Shown: piece by piece, positions 30,868 to 42,212 of the stretch | How positions within the stretch are numbered: position 1 is the first letter of the stretch | Layout of the letters: each line of letters starts with the position of its first letter | Assembly (NCBI GenBank): GCA_028641055.1 | Contig: CM054060.1 | Coordinates: forward strand, 236,744,833 to 236,808,832 | Reading direction: 5' to 3' | From: Alopecurus myosuroides | Taxonomy: Eukaryota > Streptophyta > Magnoliopsida > Poales > Poaceae | Length of the DNA stretch: 64,000 nucleotides | Position numbers and translations under genes: made by a program | The notes under the pieces: model-generated | Databases searched by the model: none | Told to the model about the DNA's origin: nothing | Seen by the model: only the letters and a program-made list of their open reading frames with translations

Positions 30868-31493
30868 GGAGGCTCCCACGGAGGGGAGATGCGAGGGGGA
30901 GTCGATGGAGGCGGATTCCAGCGGTGGAAACCGGCCGAAGGAGTCCTTAGTCTTAACACCGGAGTCTACGGACAGGCCGGAGATTCCGGTGGGGCAGACC
31001 GGAGTCTCTGGACCACACGCCACAAGACTCCAAGGAAAGTGGACAGGACATGTATGAAGCAAGCAAGAACTTATTTTGTCTAGGGAAAAACAAATCAACA
31101 GCAGGGAGGGAACTTCATACTCAAGAAAAGCAAGAACAAATTAGAATACCAAATTTTTGAGTATGCTTTTCCAAAATGGCAAATAACTCTCAACAAGTCA
31201 AAATAATACCAAATAAGAACCAACTCTTCAACGGAAGAGGTTGGTGGCCTAAGCCACCATGCAAGAGAACATGGTATGTCACCGCGAAGATATATCTTGG
31301 GTACATTGCCAATTCTCGACATTGAAGCTCACAATTAAACATTAGAAAAAGAGAGAAAACAATGAAATTTTGCTTTGGGCATAATGGGGGGAGGGAGAAC
31401 CCAATGTGTTAGGATAACACTCCCACTTATGTCCATGCCTACACCTAAACCCAAACATGTCACAACTATAGGGGTGTGTGCAAGATCTTCAAG
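30868..31493 (-). other. E: spacer between pol and extra ORF
   Basis: No convincing coding frame. Contains CCGGAGTCTCCGG-type motifs at 30957-31014 like those in the LTR of E. A similar cluster is at 30607-30665, inside the putative intron of the extra ORF. Confidence 0.55.
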
Positions 31494-32980
31494 TCAAGCT
31501 CCTAGATCAATGATATTTAGCTCATTCCTCAAGAACATGAATCTTGCATCATCGAGTGGCTTTGTGAAGATGTCCGCGAGATTATCCTTGGTGGGGACAT
31601 ATGCTAGCTCAATATCACCTCTTGCCACATGATCACGGATGAAATGATGACGAATATCAATATGCTTCGTTCTTGTGTGATGCACGGGGTTGTAGGCGAT
31701 CTTGATGGCACTTTCATTGTCACACATGAGAGGCACCTTATCCAAATGAATGTCATACTCTTTGAGGGTTTGCCTCATCCATAGCAATTGGGTGCAAGCA
31801 CTTGCGGCGGCCACCTACTCGGCTTCGGCGGTGGAAAGAGATATGGAATTTTGCTTCTTGGAAGACCAACTCACCAAGGACCTACCAAGGAATTGGCAAG
31901 CCCCGAAAGTGGACTTCCTATCATCTTGATCACCGGCCCAATCGGAATCCGTATAGCCCTTGAGAGAGAATTGTGTCCCCTTTGGGTACCACAAACCAAA
32001 TCTTGAGGTATGAACCAAATACCAAAAAATCCTATAGACCGCCACTAAGTGGCTTTCCTTAGGAGCCTCTTGATACCCTGCACACACACCTACACTCAAA
32101 ACGATATCGGGCCTAGATGCACAAAGATAAAGCAAAGAACCAATCATAGAACGGTACAACTTTTGGTCCACATCTTTACCATCCGGGTTGCGCTTGAGGT
32201 GGCACTTGACTTGCATAGGAGATGACTTTATTTTTGCACCTTGGAAATTAAACCTCTTGAGAATGTCTTGGGTATACTTGGCTTGAGAAATTAAAGTCCC
32301 ACGAGCCAATTGCTTGATCTCAAAGCCAAGGAAGAATTTAAGCTCTCCCATCATGGACATCTCAAACCTGTCAGTCATAAGCTTTGAGAACTCATTATTG
32401 AAAGCTTGGTTAGTTGATCCAAAGATAATATCGTCCACATAGAGTTGGCATATGAAAAGCTCTCCCTTTACCCTCTTTGTGAAAAGGGTGGGGTCGATCT
32501 TCCAAACTTCAAAACCACGATCTTCCAATAACTCTCTAAGGTGCTCATACCATGCACGTGGTGCTTGTTTAAGTCCATAGAGCGCCTTATCAAGTTTTTA
32601 GACATGGTTAGGAAAGTTGAGGTTCTCGAACCCCGGAGGTTTCTTAACATATACCTCCTCTGACCATTCAAGAAAGCACTTTTTACATCCATTTGTTGCA
32701 ATTTAAAATTATGCGAATATGCATATGCAAGAAGGATACGGATGGACTCAAGGCAAGACACAGGAGCATAGGTTTCATCAAACTCAATGCCTTCCACTTG
32801 AGTGTAACCTTGATCTACCAATCTTGCCTTGTTCCTTATGACAATGCCATGCTCATCTTGATTGTTCTTGAATATCCACTTAGTTCCAATAACATTGTGG
32901 CAATCTTTGGGCTTCTCGGCTAGCTTCCAAACTTTATTGTGCTCAAAGTTATTGAGCTCATCATACATAGCTTCAACCAA
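31494..32980 (-). pseudogene. E: Copia reverse transcriptase and RNase H
   Basis: RT is visible from ~32980 (WKLAEKP, GTKWIFKNN), the catalytic box LYVDDIIFGSTN at ~32440-32405, and RNase H with YTDSDWAGD (~31940), STAEAE (~31815) and the end HHFIRDHV...DIFTKPL near 31590. It copies element RNA. Frameshifts occur near 32600-32650 and 32470-32530. A TAG at about 31815-31813 replaces the expected Tyr codon after the STAEAE motif. Confidence 0.85.
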
Positions 32981-34900
32981 TCAGAGTCCTCAAGAGCTTC
33001 AAACACTTTCTTTGGTTCGACCATAGATATGTGAGCTTGATGCTCACTAAAATGTGCCAATTGACTTCTTGTGGATCTTCGAGCTTGAACATATTCCAAA
33101 ACTTTGTTGTCTTGAGCATCAATTTGCTTCAAAGCTCTTCTTATCCTTCTAGCACGACGGGCTTCGATCTCCTCATTATTGCGAGGAGGAATCACTTGAT
33201 CATCTTGATCATTTGGGTCCCTGTCTTGACCAACTTGGCCTTGATCATCATCATCATCATCAACAACTTCTTCAACACTATCTTCAACTTGAGGAGAGGA
33301 GGATGAGGATGGTTGATCTTGGCCTTGACCTTGACTAGCATGAATGATAGGAGTGGTTGAATCTTGCGTAGTAACTTGGTCAATGAGAGGAGGGTCTTCA
33401 ACATGTTCTTGATTAGGTGCATCACCTGGATCCTTGGCTTGTTCTTCTATTGTAGAGGAGGGCTCCACATGAGTAGAACATAGTCCTTCTCGATTCGCCA
33501 TAAGGTGTCCCTCAATGGGGCGGAAAAATCCCACACCCATCCTTCCTATGGATTCTTGAGGCATTTCAACATCTACATTAGAAACATGAAATTGCGCCAC
33601 TTGGGAGCCATCATTTTCCCCGAAAAGCATGCTAAAAGATTCTATGACAATCCGTGAGGCTTTGTCGAAGACTCTATAAGTGTGGGATTCGGCACCGTAA
33701 CCAACAAATATACCCTCAATAGTTTTGGATTGAAATTTAGACAACCTAACACCCTTGATCAAATAGAAGCACTTACAACCGAATACACGGAAGTAGGAGA
33801 CGTTGGGCTTGTTGTCGGTGAGGATCTCATATGGAGTCTTGTCCAAGCCCTTGCGGATGTAGAGGCGGTTGGAGGAGTGGCATGCGGTAGAAATAGCCTC
33901 CGCCCAAAGATATTGGGGAGAAGAATACTCCGCCAACATTGTCCTTGCCATGTCCAATAGAGTTCTATTCTTCTGCTCGGCTACACCATTTTGTTGAGGG
34001 TTGTAGGTGGCGGAATATTGATGACGAATACCCTCATCACTAAGGAATTCATTCAAAGTGTAGTTCTTGAACTCGGAGCCATTATCACTCCTAGTGGCCA
34101 TGATTTGGACACTATGTTGACATTGCACTTGGTTGGTGAAGTCGATGATAGTTTGTTGAGTCTCACTCTTGCACTTGAAGAAATAGACCCAAGTGTATCT
34201 CGAATAGTCATCGACAATCACCAAGCAATACTTCTTGCCTCCAAGACTTGCCTCGGGCACGACACCAAAGAGATCAACATGGAGAAGCTCCAAGATCCTC
34301 TTTGATGAGATAATAGTCTAGGCCTTGTGGGCGGCATCATGCATCTTTCCTTCAACACATGACCTACAAACACGATCTTTGGAAAAGGAAACATTTTCTT
34401 TTAGTCCGAGGATAAGGCCACCTTTGTGAAGACTTTGCAAACTTCTCATGTTGACATGGGATAAGCGGCGATGCCACAACCACCCCACGTCCGCCTTTCC
34501 GAAAAGACACATTGATTGAGAGTTGGTAAACTTCGAAAAGTCCACCACGGACAACTCATTTTCAACATGTCCCACGTATGCGACGTCAAGAGTCTTGCTC
34601 CTCAAAAGGACCACAATGTGTTCATCAAAGAAGACGGAGAAACCCATCTTCCCAAGAGAACAAACCGAAAGTAAATTGAAACCAAGGGATTCAACAAGCA
34701 TGATGTTCACGATAGTAATATTGGGAGAAATCACAACCTTGCCAAACCCCGATACCTTAGACGAGGACGAGTCTCCATAAGTGACGGTTGCATTAATATC
34801 ATTTGGGCGCAACTCCGTCACAAGTTCTTTGCTTCCGGTCATATGACTAGTGCATCCACTATCAATTATCCATTTAGACCCACCGGAAGCATAGTCCTAT
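32920..34900 (-). pseudogene. E: Copia protease and integrase
   Basis: Protease motif WIIDSGCTSHMTG at ~34870-34835. Then the GAG-pre-integrase zinc region (WHRRLSHVN ~34480; CRSC ~34365), and the integrase core with first Asp in HVDLFG (~34280), second in TRSDNGSEF (~34100), and Glu in GVAEQKNRT (~33990). A TAG at ~34320-34318 interrupts the frame between the zinc region and the core. The C-terminal acidic region has an Asp run coded by GAT repeats at ~33250. Confidence 0.85.
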
Positions 34901-35104
34901 AAGAGATCATTGACTAGAGTTAGGACCCGAGGAGGGTCCCTTCATGTTAGCAACAAGGGTCTTTGGAACCCAAATGGTATAGTCAATCTAACCCTCAATA
35001 GGACAAACATATTTAGCTTTCACAACACCACAATAATCAAGATTATAAGAAATGGTGTGGATTGTTAGCTCCTGCGGAAATGCTACGAGTAGTGTTGTCC
35101 CTCA

Positions 35105-36314
35105 TTACACCACTACTAGAAGCAACATTGTTAGCTTGTGCGGGAGTGCTACGAGTAGTGTTGTCCCTAATAACAATACCACCCAAAGCCCCATTGTTGA
35201 CCTTCTTATTGCTCTTGTTTTTCTTCGTGGCAACATACCAAGACCTTGCTTGCCCACTTGTTGCCTTGGAGCACTCGTTTGTGGTCTAGCAACAACCACA
35301 TGAGGTCTAGGGGCAACCACTTGTGGGATAGAGACCACAAACTTCTCGACTTGAGGGCCTTTGCCCTTGAGCATTGCTAGCTCTTCCTTCAACCTAGCAT
35401 TTTCCTCAATAATATTTGCATGATCACAATAAGAAGTAGAGGTGCTAGGGTTGTTAAGTTGATTAAGTTGAGTTTGAAGTTGTTCATGCAACTCTTTGAG
35501 GGAAGAGTGTTGACTCTCCAAGGCCTCGTGAGCCTCGGTTAGCTTTTCAAACTCCTCGGTTAGTTTACAATGACCAACACCAAACTCAACCTTATCCTTT
35601 TCAGCCTTTTTATATTTAGCAATTGCAAGGTCACGTTCCTTAGTGATATTATATGTGACTCTTCAATAGATTCAAGTTCCTCCTCAAGAGAAACTCTACC
35701 ATCATGCTCTTCCTCAAGAGTCATAGAGAGGGATTCTATCTCATCCGCATCCATTCTTTCAATCTCGCCTTTCTTCTTAAGAGCTTCATGGTCCTCTCCC
35801 AATTGGCTCATGAGATGATCAAAGTACTTCTTGGTCTCCCCTTTTATGTTAGACATAAAACGTTCCAAAGAGAGAATTTCATCTTCTACTCTAAGACTAG
35901 CATGATTTTCTAGTTCACTTGGGGTCTTAGAGTTGGGAGAAGGTGATACATCTGAAGCCTTAGCCATGAAGCACCTGGCATTTGGGTGAGGATGATTCTC
36001 ATTGTGGGATTCAAAGAGAGATGAAGATGCTGGAGTAGAAGAAATAGCAAGAGAGGCCACTTCACTTGTGATTTCTTCTTCTTCATCACTTCCGGAATCA
36101 TACTCCTCTTGAGTCACAAAAACAAACTTGGTGGGGGACTTCTTGTTGAATGGTTTCTTCTCGAAGTGAGGTTTCTTGTAAGCAACCTTTGACTTATCCT
36201 TGCAAATGAGCTTGCCACCATGGATTTCTCTATTTTCATAGGGACACTCCGCAATGAAATGGTGTTTATCTTGACAATTGAAGCAAGACCTCACTCGTTG
36301 AGTCCCATCATTGC
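35105..36314 (-). pseudogene. E: C-terminal half of Gag
   Basis: Continues gag after insertion C. It holds a CCHC zinc knuckle, C-x2-C-x4-H-x4-C (CFNCQDKHHFIAEC, ~36290-36250), for RNA binding. An acidic segment and long coiled-coil regions (36000-35560, 35520-35340) follow, typical of the large SIRE/Maximus Gag. A frameshift lies near 35650 and the frame is lost again near 35545. The sequence at 36314 joins in frame to 46213 once C and one ATTGC are removed. Confidence 0.8.
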
Positions 36315-36768
36315 TGTCGTGGGATAATCACGGCAGATGTTACCGGGGGTAACTGATCTAGGGGCAAGTCGACACAGGTATTTGGGAGAGGGTTTAGCTT
36401 GAAGGAAGACATGGCGAAAAGCAATCTAAGAGCCGGAACACAACTCGCCGGATCTCGATATGATTATACTGGATACTCGATAATAGGTGTTACAGTTATG
36501 ACTTGAATCTCTCTCAGGCGAAGCCTAGGGGTTGGTTTATATAGTACTCATACCCCCTTTGGCTTGCCATACAAAGCGCTCCTTGAGTCCTACTCGAACT
36601 CTACATACGTATCCTAGCTTTCCTTATCGTAACCCACAATCCGGGTTACGATCCTTACAAGCCCAGGGCCTTCCGGAAGCTTCTGCGTCCTTAGCCGGAT
36701 TTGGTCCATACGCCGTTTGGGCCGGATTACACCTGGGGTTGGCATACCGAGTTACTATCCCCTCATCA
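36315..36768 (-). repeat. C 3' LTR
   Basis: 454 bp, TG...CA on both strands. TATATAAA on the - strand at 36543-36536. Directly beyond it on the + strand is GTAGTCCCCAG (36769-36779). Read on the - strand this is CTGGGGACTAC, the likely purine tract. Confidence 0.95.
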
Positions 36769-37155
36769 GTAGTCCCCAGAATAGCTTGGGCTTCCAAGAT
36801 TTACTCTTCGAAGCGCTGGCTATTCCCTACAGAAATATCAGATGCAAACACATGAGGATTAAGACGCAGCGCGTCTATGAATAGCCGAGACTGGCGCCAA
36901 GGAAGCCAGGTAAAAACCCGGCTCTTCTTTTTAGGTTCTTCCTTAATCTCTCAAACTTAAATCTCAATAGGAAACTCCCTGACTCCACATCCTTCTTGAT
37001 AACTACCGCTGATACAGGGAAGGCAATTTCCCCTTCCTTTTTCTCTGGATCATATTGGCCTGCGCATAAAATGTGCCTTTCAAATTTCGAAATCACCAAT
37101 TACTCCGCATTCCCCGGGTCTCGACCGTTAGGCCAAGCCTTTCCACCCGGACGGT

Positions 37156-37163
37156 TATAAATA
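37156..37163 (+). promoter_or_regulatory. C: TATA box of the antisense gene
   Basis: GGTTATAAATAAAG on the + strand, about 780 bp before the start codon, because the 5' leader is spliced. Transcription should start near 37190. Confidence 0.7.
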
Positions 37164-37189
37164 AAGACCAATGAGCAAATCCAACTCTT

Positions 37190-37423
37190 AACGGCTCATT
37201 TCCCCCATTCCACTTCTTCCCAAGCTCGAGCTCGCAGAGTGCCACCACGGGAACCCCACGCATCTCGCCGGAGCCCATCCGACTTCGTTTGCGCTCCGCC
37301 ACCGCACGAACCGCTCCAGCTCCCGAATCCGCCGCCAAGCCTCCGATTCGCCGGCCAACGGTCACGAAAGGGCACGAATCTTGCGCTATCTGTCTCCGCA
37401 AGGCCTTACTCCAATCCTCTTCG
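37190..37423 (+). other. C: putative 5' UTR exon of the antisense gene
   Basis: From about 30 bp after the TATA box to a consensus donor TCG|GTAAGT (37424). The acceptor TTTCACCAG|GTC is at 37924/37925, ten bases before the start codon. The start of this exon is only estimated. Confidence 0.5.
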
Positions 37424-37933
37424 GTAAGTTCCTTACACCCTCCAGCTTATTCTCGCAATTTCTTAGTTCTTCCTCAGATTGGATCTGAATCGAGCGGTCC
37501 GCGATTTCTCGGGCTGCGCCAAATTAACTCACCGATTTCCACTATAATCACTCCCATAGATAGGATTTATAGCTTGTATTGCTCCCCTAACTCCAGTAAT
37601 CACTAATTTGGTCACAAATTTAGAAATAAGATCCCCAATCTAGGCTCGGGCCATCTAGAGTTTCCGCCTTTGCTCTCCCTCCTCAGAAAATCTTACTTCT
37701 CCGGCTCATTCGCAGATAGTATGCGTATAAGTATCCCCCTAGCTTCTCCAAACATTTGCTTTTGCGGAAAGCTCTTTGGGTTTTGTAAAGTCACTTGATA
37801 CCCGGACGAACCATACTTAACCCGGCGAGGCAATAGCCGGATTACGTTTAAATTGCCGATAGCTGCTTACCTGCTAACTTCCAAGTTTTTGTTTCTTACG
37901 TCCTTTTCTTCAATGTTTCACCAGGTCAATCCC

Positions 37934-40900
37934 ATGGCGCCCAAGAGGCAGGGGAAACAGCCGGCTAAGGCTAAATCCACAAACGCCATTTCAGCCAACT
38001 GGGGGAAGTCCTCCATCACCAAGACCAAACTGGAGGAATTGGTAGAGCTTGGAATCCTACCTCCACAGGAATCCATCCGCTGGAGAGCACCTGGCAACGA
38101 AACCCGGCCTTCTCCAGCCACGGATGAGGTAATATGCTTCGTTGAACACGTGACCCGGGGCTTCAGGCCTCCGGGTCATCCCTTCTTCCGTGACGTCTTA
38201 GACCACTACAAACTCCGTATCTTTGATATAGGCCCGAACTCCATTTTAAACATCTCCCATTTTATCGTTCTTTCCGAGTCTTACTTGTGCACTCCGCCAA
38301 GTCTGGCTCTTTTTGTCGAACTTTTCCAGTGCAAGCCGTGTCGCGAAAGCGGCGACGGCGCACTTCTTACTTGCGGCGGGGTTTCTATCCAGCGCCGCAA
38401 GAACTCCCTTATGCCTCCCATTTCTCTCAATTCTCACGTAAAACACTGGCAGCTTTCTTACTTCTACTGCCAGGATACCTCTCCACCCGGCGAAAAAAAG
38501 TTGCCGGGTTACTCGGAGGGTCAACTTGACATCTCCGAGAAATTCAACGCCTTCGCCCCTGACTCAGACAGGGAGGCGATCTTGCCTTTGTTAGCTAGGA
38601 TCTCCATCTTGTCCGCCCGAGGCCTCATCGGACTAAACCTGGTGAAGACCTGGGTTAGCTTCCGCATTCAGCCAAACTCCCTTCGTGAGAAGCTGATGTG
38701 CGAATACTCGGGTCAAACCACGGACCCAATCCGCTTCTCTACCAGCACCCTTGCTCCGGGTGACATCAACAAAACGATTAAGGGTTTCCTGACAGAGAAA
38801 CTCGAGGTAATCCGGGGCATAGCCGGATTAGAACCTTTTACCCTCGAGAATCCAGCCCCCGCAGTAAGTTCCCTGCCTTTTGATTTTGACTTCTGACAGC
38901 TTACTTTTATCCGCTTCTCTTGTCTTGATATTAACCATTACTCTGGCATTCTCTCCTCAGGCCGATGACGCCTTCTGGAAGGTCGACACCTCTCCTAGTT
39001 CCGAAGACGCGGAGGAGGAAGACGATGTCATTGACTCGAATGAAGGTACACACTTGATTCCCTTGCACACGTTATATCCTGCCACTTCTTCTTCTTTATG
39101 CGGGAACTCGGATATTTTTCAGAGCGAGAGGACCAAAGCGAAGAAGAAGAAACAGACAGCAGGGGCGGGTCCACCAGCGAGGAGGAAGAGCCGGAGCCGG
39201 CCACCAAAGCCGGAACAAAGAGGAAATCCCAGAGGATAGCCCTCCAGGTTTTTACTTCATCTCCTCACACTTTGGTTTTCTGTTTCCATAACGTCACTCC
39301 GGGGCTAACCCCATCTCCACCCCTTTTGATCGTAACTGAAGGAGCCGCCCGCGACTAGGCGCCGAGTAACCCGGAATCATCCGGGCAACGAGACCCCTAA
39401 CCCGGTCGCTTCGCCGCCCCCGGTTCAACACCCTGGTATTTGTTGTAAACAAAATTTCTTTCCGATCGTTCCTTTGTAACATAATCCCAGGTCTTTCTTG
39501 CCATTTTCCAGTCTCTTCCGGGTCTAGTGACGGCTTTCCCTCGGACTTCCCGGTGAACACCGGGTAAGCGCCTTTTCCTGATATTACACCGAACTTTCAT
39601 CCTTTTTTTTTTTTTTTTAAAATCAAAGACTAATTGCGCCCTTGCGCCTTCTTCAGAGCCACGGTTATTAGTAGCGACCAGGAGGACTCCGGGGCTAGGG
39701 TCCGGGTCGAGAGCGAGCCGGCTGATGATGCCTTCACCACGACTGGCGACAAGCAAGTGTCGCCACCGGAGCCAGCTAGACATGACGCCGAGTATCCAAC
39801 TGCTTCGCACGCAAGCGAGAAGGAGAAGGGAGCAGCTTCAAGCGCGGGAGGGGGACCAGACTCCGACATTCGGATGACCCGGGTGCCACCTCCTGTTACA
39901 AGAAATGCTCCTTTTCCCACTTTCCAGGTACCCGAGCCATCTAACCCGGATAACGCTGACTTTAACCAGCTTATGAGCGCTCTTCTCGCCATGAAAGCTT
40001 CAGAAGGGACTGTCTTAGAACGTATGGCTGCAGCACATCAGGTAACTTTCACGTGATACTCCTTATTATACGTCCAGTCCCCAAGTCCCGAGTATAATTT
40101 TCTTTAATTATCCTCGGTACTTCGCATAGTACTTTCCGGTACTCATTTCCTCAGATGAAACACTCTCATGATATCCGGCTCACAGCTTTACCCGGCCTTT
40201 GCAGGCAGAGATTACTCAGTCAGATGAAGCGTTACTTAAAGCTGAGCAGCTCTTGCTGGCTGAAGTTAAGCGTAGGGAGGCCCTTGAAGCGGAGATAAAG
40301 ACATTGAAAAAAGATGTCTCCATTTACAAGAAGAAGTACAATACTACCCAGTCTTCGCTGAATAACCTGTCGACTCAGCTTACGGACACTTACCGTATCT
40401 TGCTAAGTAAGTTTGCTATTTGCGATTAATTTGCGTATCTCTATCTTGCTGCTGTAATAACCAACATTACTGATATGCTCTTGCATGTTTCGATTGCAGG
40501 TGCTAACCTTGCTGCTCCGGAGGAGAATGCCATTACTCAAGTTAAAACTCTGAAGACTATGCTCCGGACGTTTTTTGCCGGCACGAAACTTTTGCTGGAT
40601 GCTATCAAGTGGCCTTCTGAGGTATACCCGGGAGAAGATAATCTTATGCAGGCCTTCTCAACGGTGCCTGGATGGATTGAGATAATGAAGCGCTCAGCTT
40701 GCCGGATTGGAATGACCCGGGCCCTTACACTGGCGAAGGCTTATTTTCCTAAGCTTGACCCGGCCAAGGTAACATCCGGGTTTCCAGAATTCAAAGCTGA
40801 CGGGTCCAAGTTTGAGCCCAAGGACTTCAAAGATATTCAACGTGCTGTACGCCCCTCAGCCACTACCTTGGCCGACAAAATGGAGCTGGACCAGATCATG

Positions 40901-41167
40901 AGTTCATATGACGCTGAGGGCAAAGTTATTTTGGTGGATGCACCTCCTCCTTTTGATATGGTGGAAAGATGGTCGACTGACCTGGCCAGGAGGAAAGAAG
41001 AGGCCGCAAAGAGAGAAGCAGAGCTAGGCGCAAAGCCGTCCACCTCTACACCGGCCGTGCCTCCGCCTGTCCGTCCAGATGTGAAGAGCCCGAGCAAAAC
41101 TGCTGGCAAGGCCAAGGAGCAAGTCCAAGATCTAGACCCGGAGGGCCGCTCTCAGGATGCCGAGTAG
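37934..41167 (+). CDS. C: intact antisense gene, eight coding exons, Transposase_28-like protein
   Basis: Exons: 37934-38863, 38961-39045, 39123-39247, 39342-39435, 39512-39563, 39657-40041, 40205-40406, 40500-41167. All have GT donors and AG acceptors. Lengths sum to 2,541 nt, exactly 847 codons including the stop, with no internal stop. Exon 1 holds the globular Transposase_28-like domain (~residues 60-150, FFRDVLDHYKL...PNSILNISHF) and a further conserved region. Exons 2-3 are strongly acidic and end in a basic cluster (KRKSQR, NLS-like). Exons 4-6 are low complexity, exon 7 is a coiled coil (~67 residues), and exon 8 has the conserved block shared with A, then a Pro/Lys tail. Oriented against gag-pro. 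Additional antisense ORFs are known in Tat elements, but their function is not established. Confidence 0.85.
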
Positions 41168-42212
41168 GATGCTACCTTGTGCTTTTCGTTTCTCGATACT
41201 GATATGATTTTTGTAGTGCGCCTGTGCGCCATTGATGCTGATACTATGACTGTATGCTTTGTTAATTCATGATAACTCTTTGCCTTCCCTGGCTTTTGAT
41301 AATATCCATCCTTGTGTTACTTATGAGCTTATTCTCGATACTTCGAACTCTTGCTTTCAATTTCCTTTTGAGACTCGGTTAACCGAGTATCGTAGGTTTT
41401 GATAGATGGACTTTTCTTTAAGTCCCCAATACTCGGCAACTAAGGTTTACAGACCTTGGTAGTTAAATAGTTTGTTTCTGTTTCGAAGTCCCCAGTCCCC
41501 ATGACCCAAAGTACGAGCTATGGGGGCGTGGGCTTTCTCAGATGACATACTGCTGTTTACCAAGCTGAAGACCAATAGCTGTTCTCATAAATACTGAAGT
41601 CATGCTTAATATTTGTTGAGTTTCCGGCTATGTTAGCCTTATACTCTGCATGGACTTGTGGTTTAGATGACCCTTTTGATTACCTTGTACTATAAGCCGG
41701 CTTTCGCGTGGATACCATGTCGTTGCATCTATACGAAAAACAAAATCAAGCACGCTCCATTGGGCTGCATAGTTTGATTGTAATCGTAAGTGAACAGATC
41801 ATGCCACTTTGGTGCGAGTCACATCGAGCTTAAGTAAGAATAATCAAGAAAATTGGCTCCTTCGTCCAGTTATAGGATTGTAGCCGCACCCGTTTGTACG
41901 AGTAACCAGCCCCCATAACTTATAGGCATCATGGCCGGGTCTCCGGGTTTGTGATTACTTATTGAAGTAGATCAACCCTCCGGAGACCTATATTCACGTA
42001 ATGTATTTCGATGATATTGATGTATTGATAATAACAATGTTACTTACTTGTAACTGAAGCAAGGATCATGATAAGACTCGAAACCATCTTCTTTTATTGA
42101 TAAAAATTTCTTATTTGAATCAGCAGGCCGCCTCATTAAAAACCTTCCAGTCCCCTTAGGTACCCTGGATAGGAAAAGAGTGCGTATGAAACCTGCCGCC
42201 CATTACACTGCT
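41168..42212 (-). other. C: spacer between the antisense gene and gag-pro
   Basis: Noncoding convergent spacer. Contains purine-tract-like motifs on the - strand (TTGGGGACTT at ~41435-41426; GGGGACTGGGGACTT at ~41497-41483). A related pair lies at ~40085-40070 in an intron of the antisense gene. The end of the truncated pol lies just beyond 42213. Confidence 0.6.

Noticed and set aside
36532..36855. 107-codon ORF in the C LTR (also at 45971)
   Set aside because: LTR duplicate with no domain; the overlap with TATA and leader sequence explains its conservation.
37853..37933. Upstream in-frame ATG (37853) as the start of the C antisense protein
   Set aside because: It lies inside the putative 5' leader intron; the ATG at 37934, right after the acceptor, fits better.
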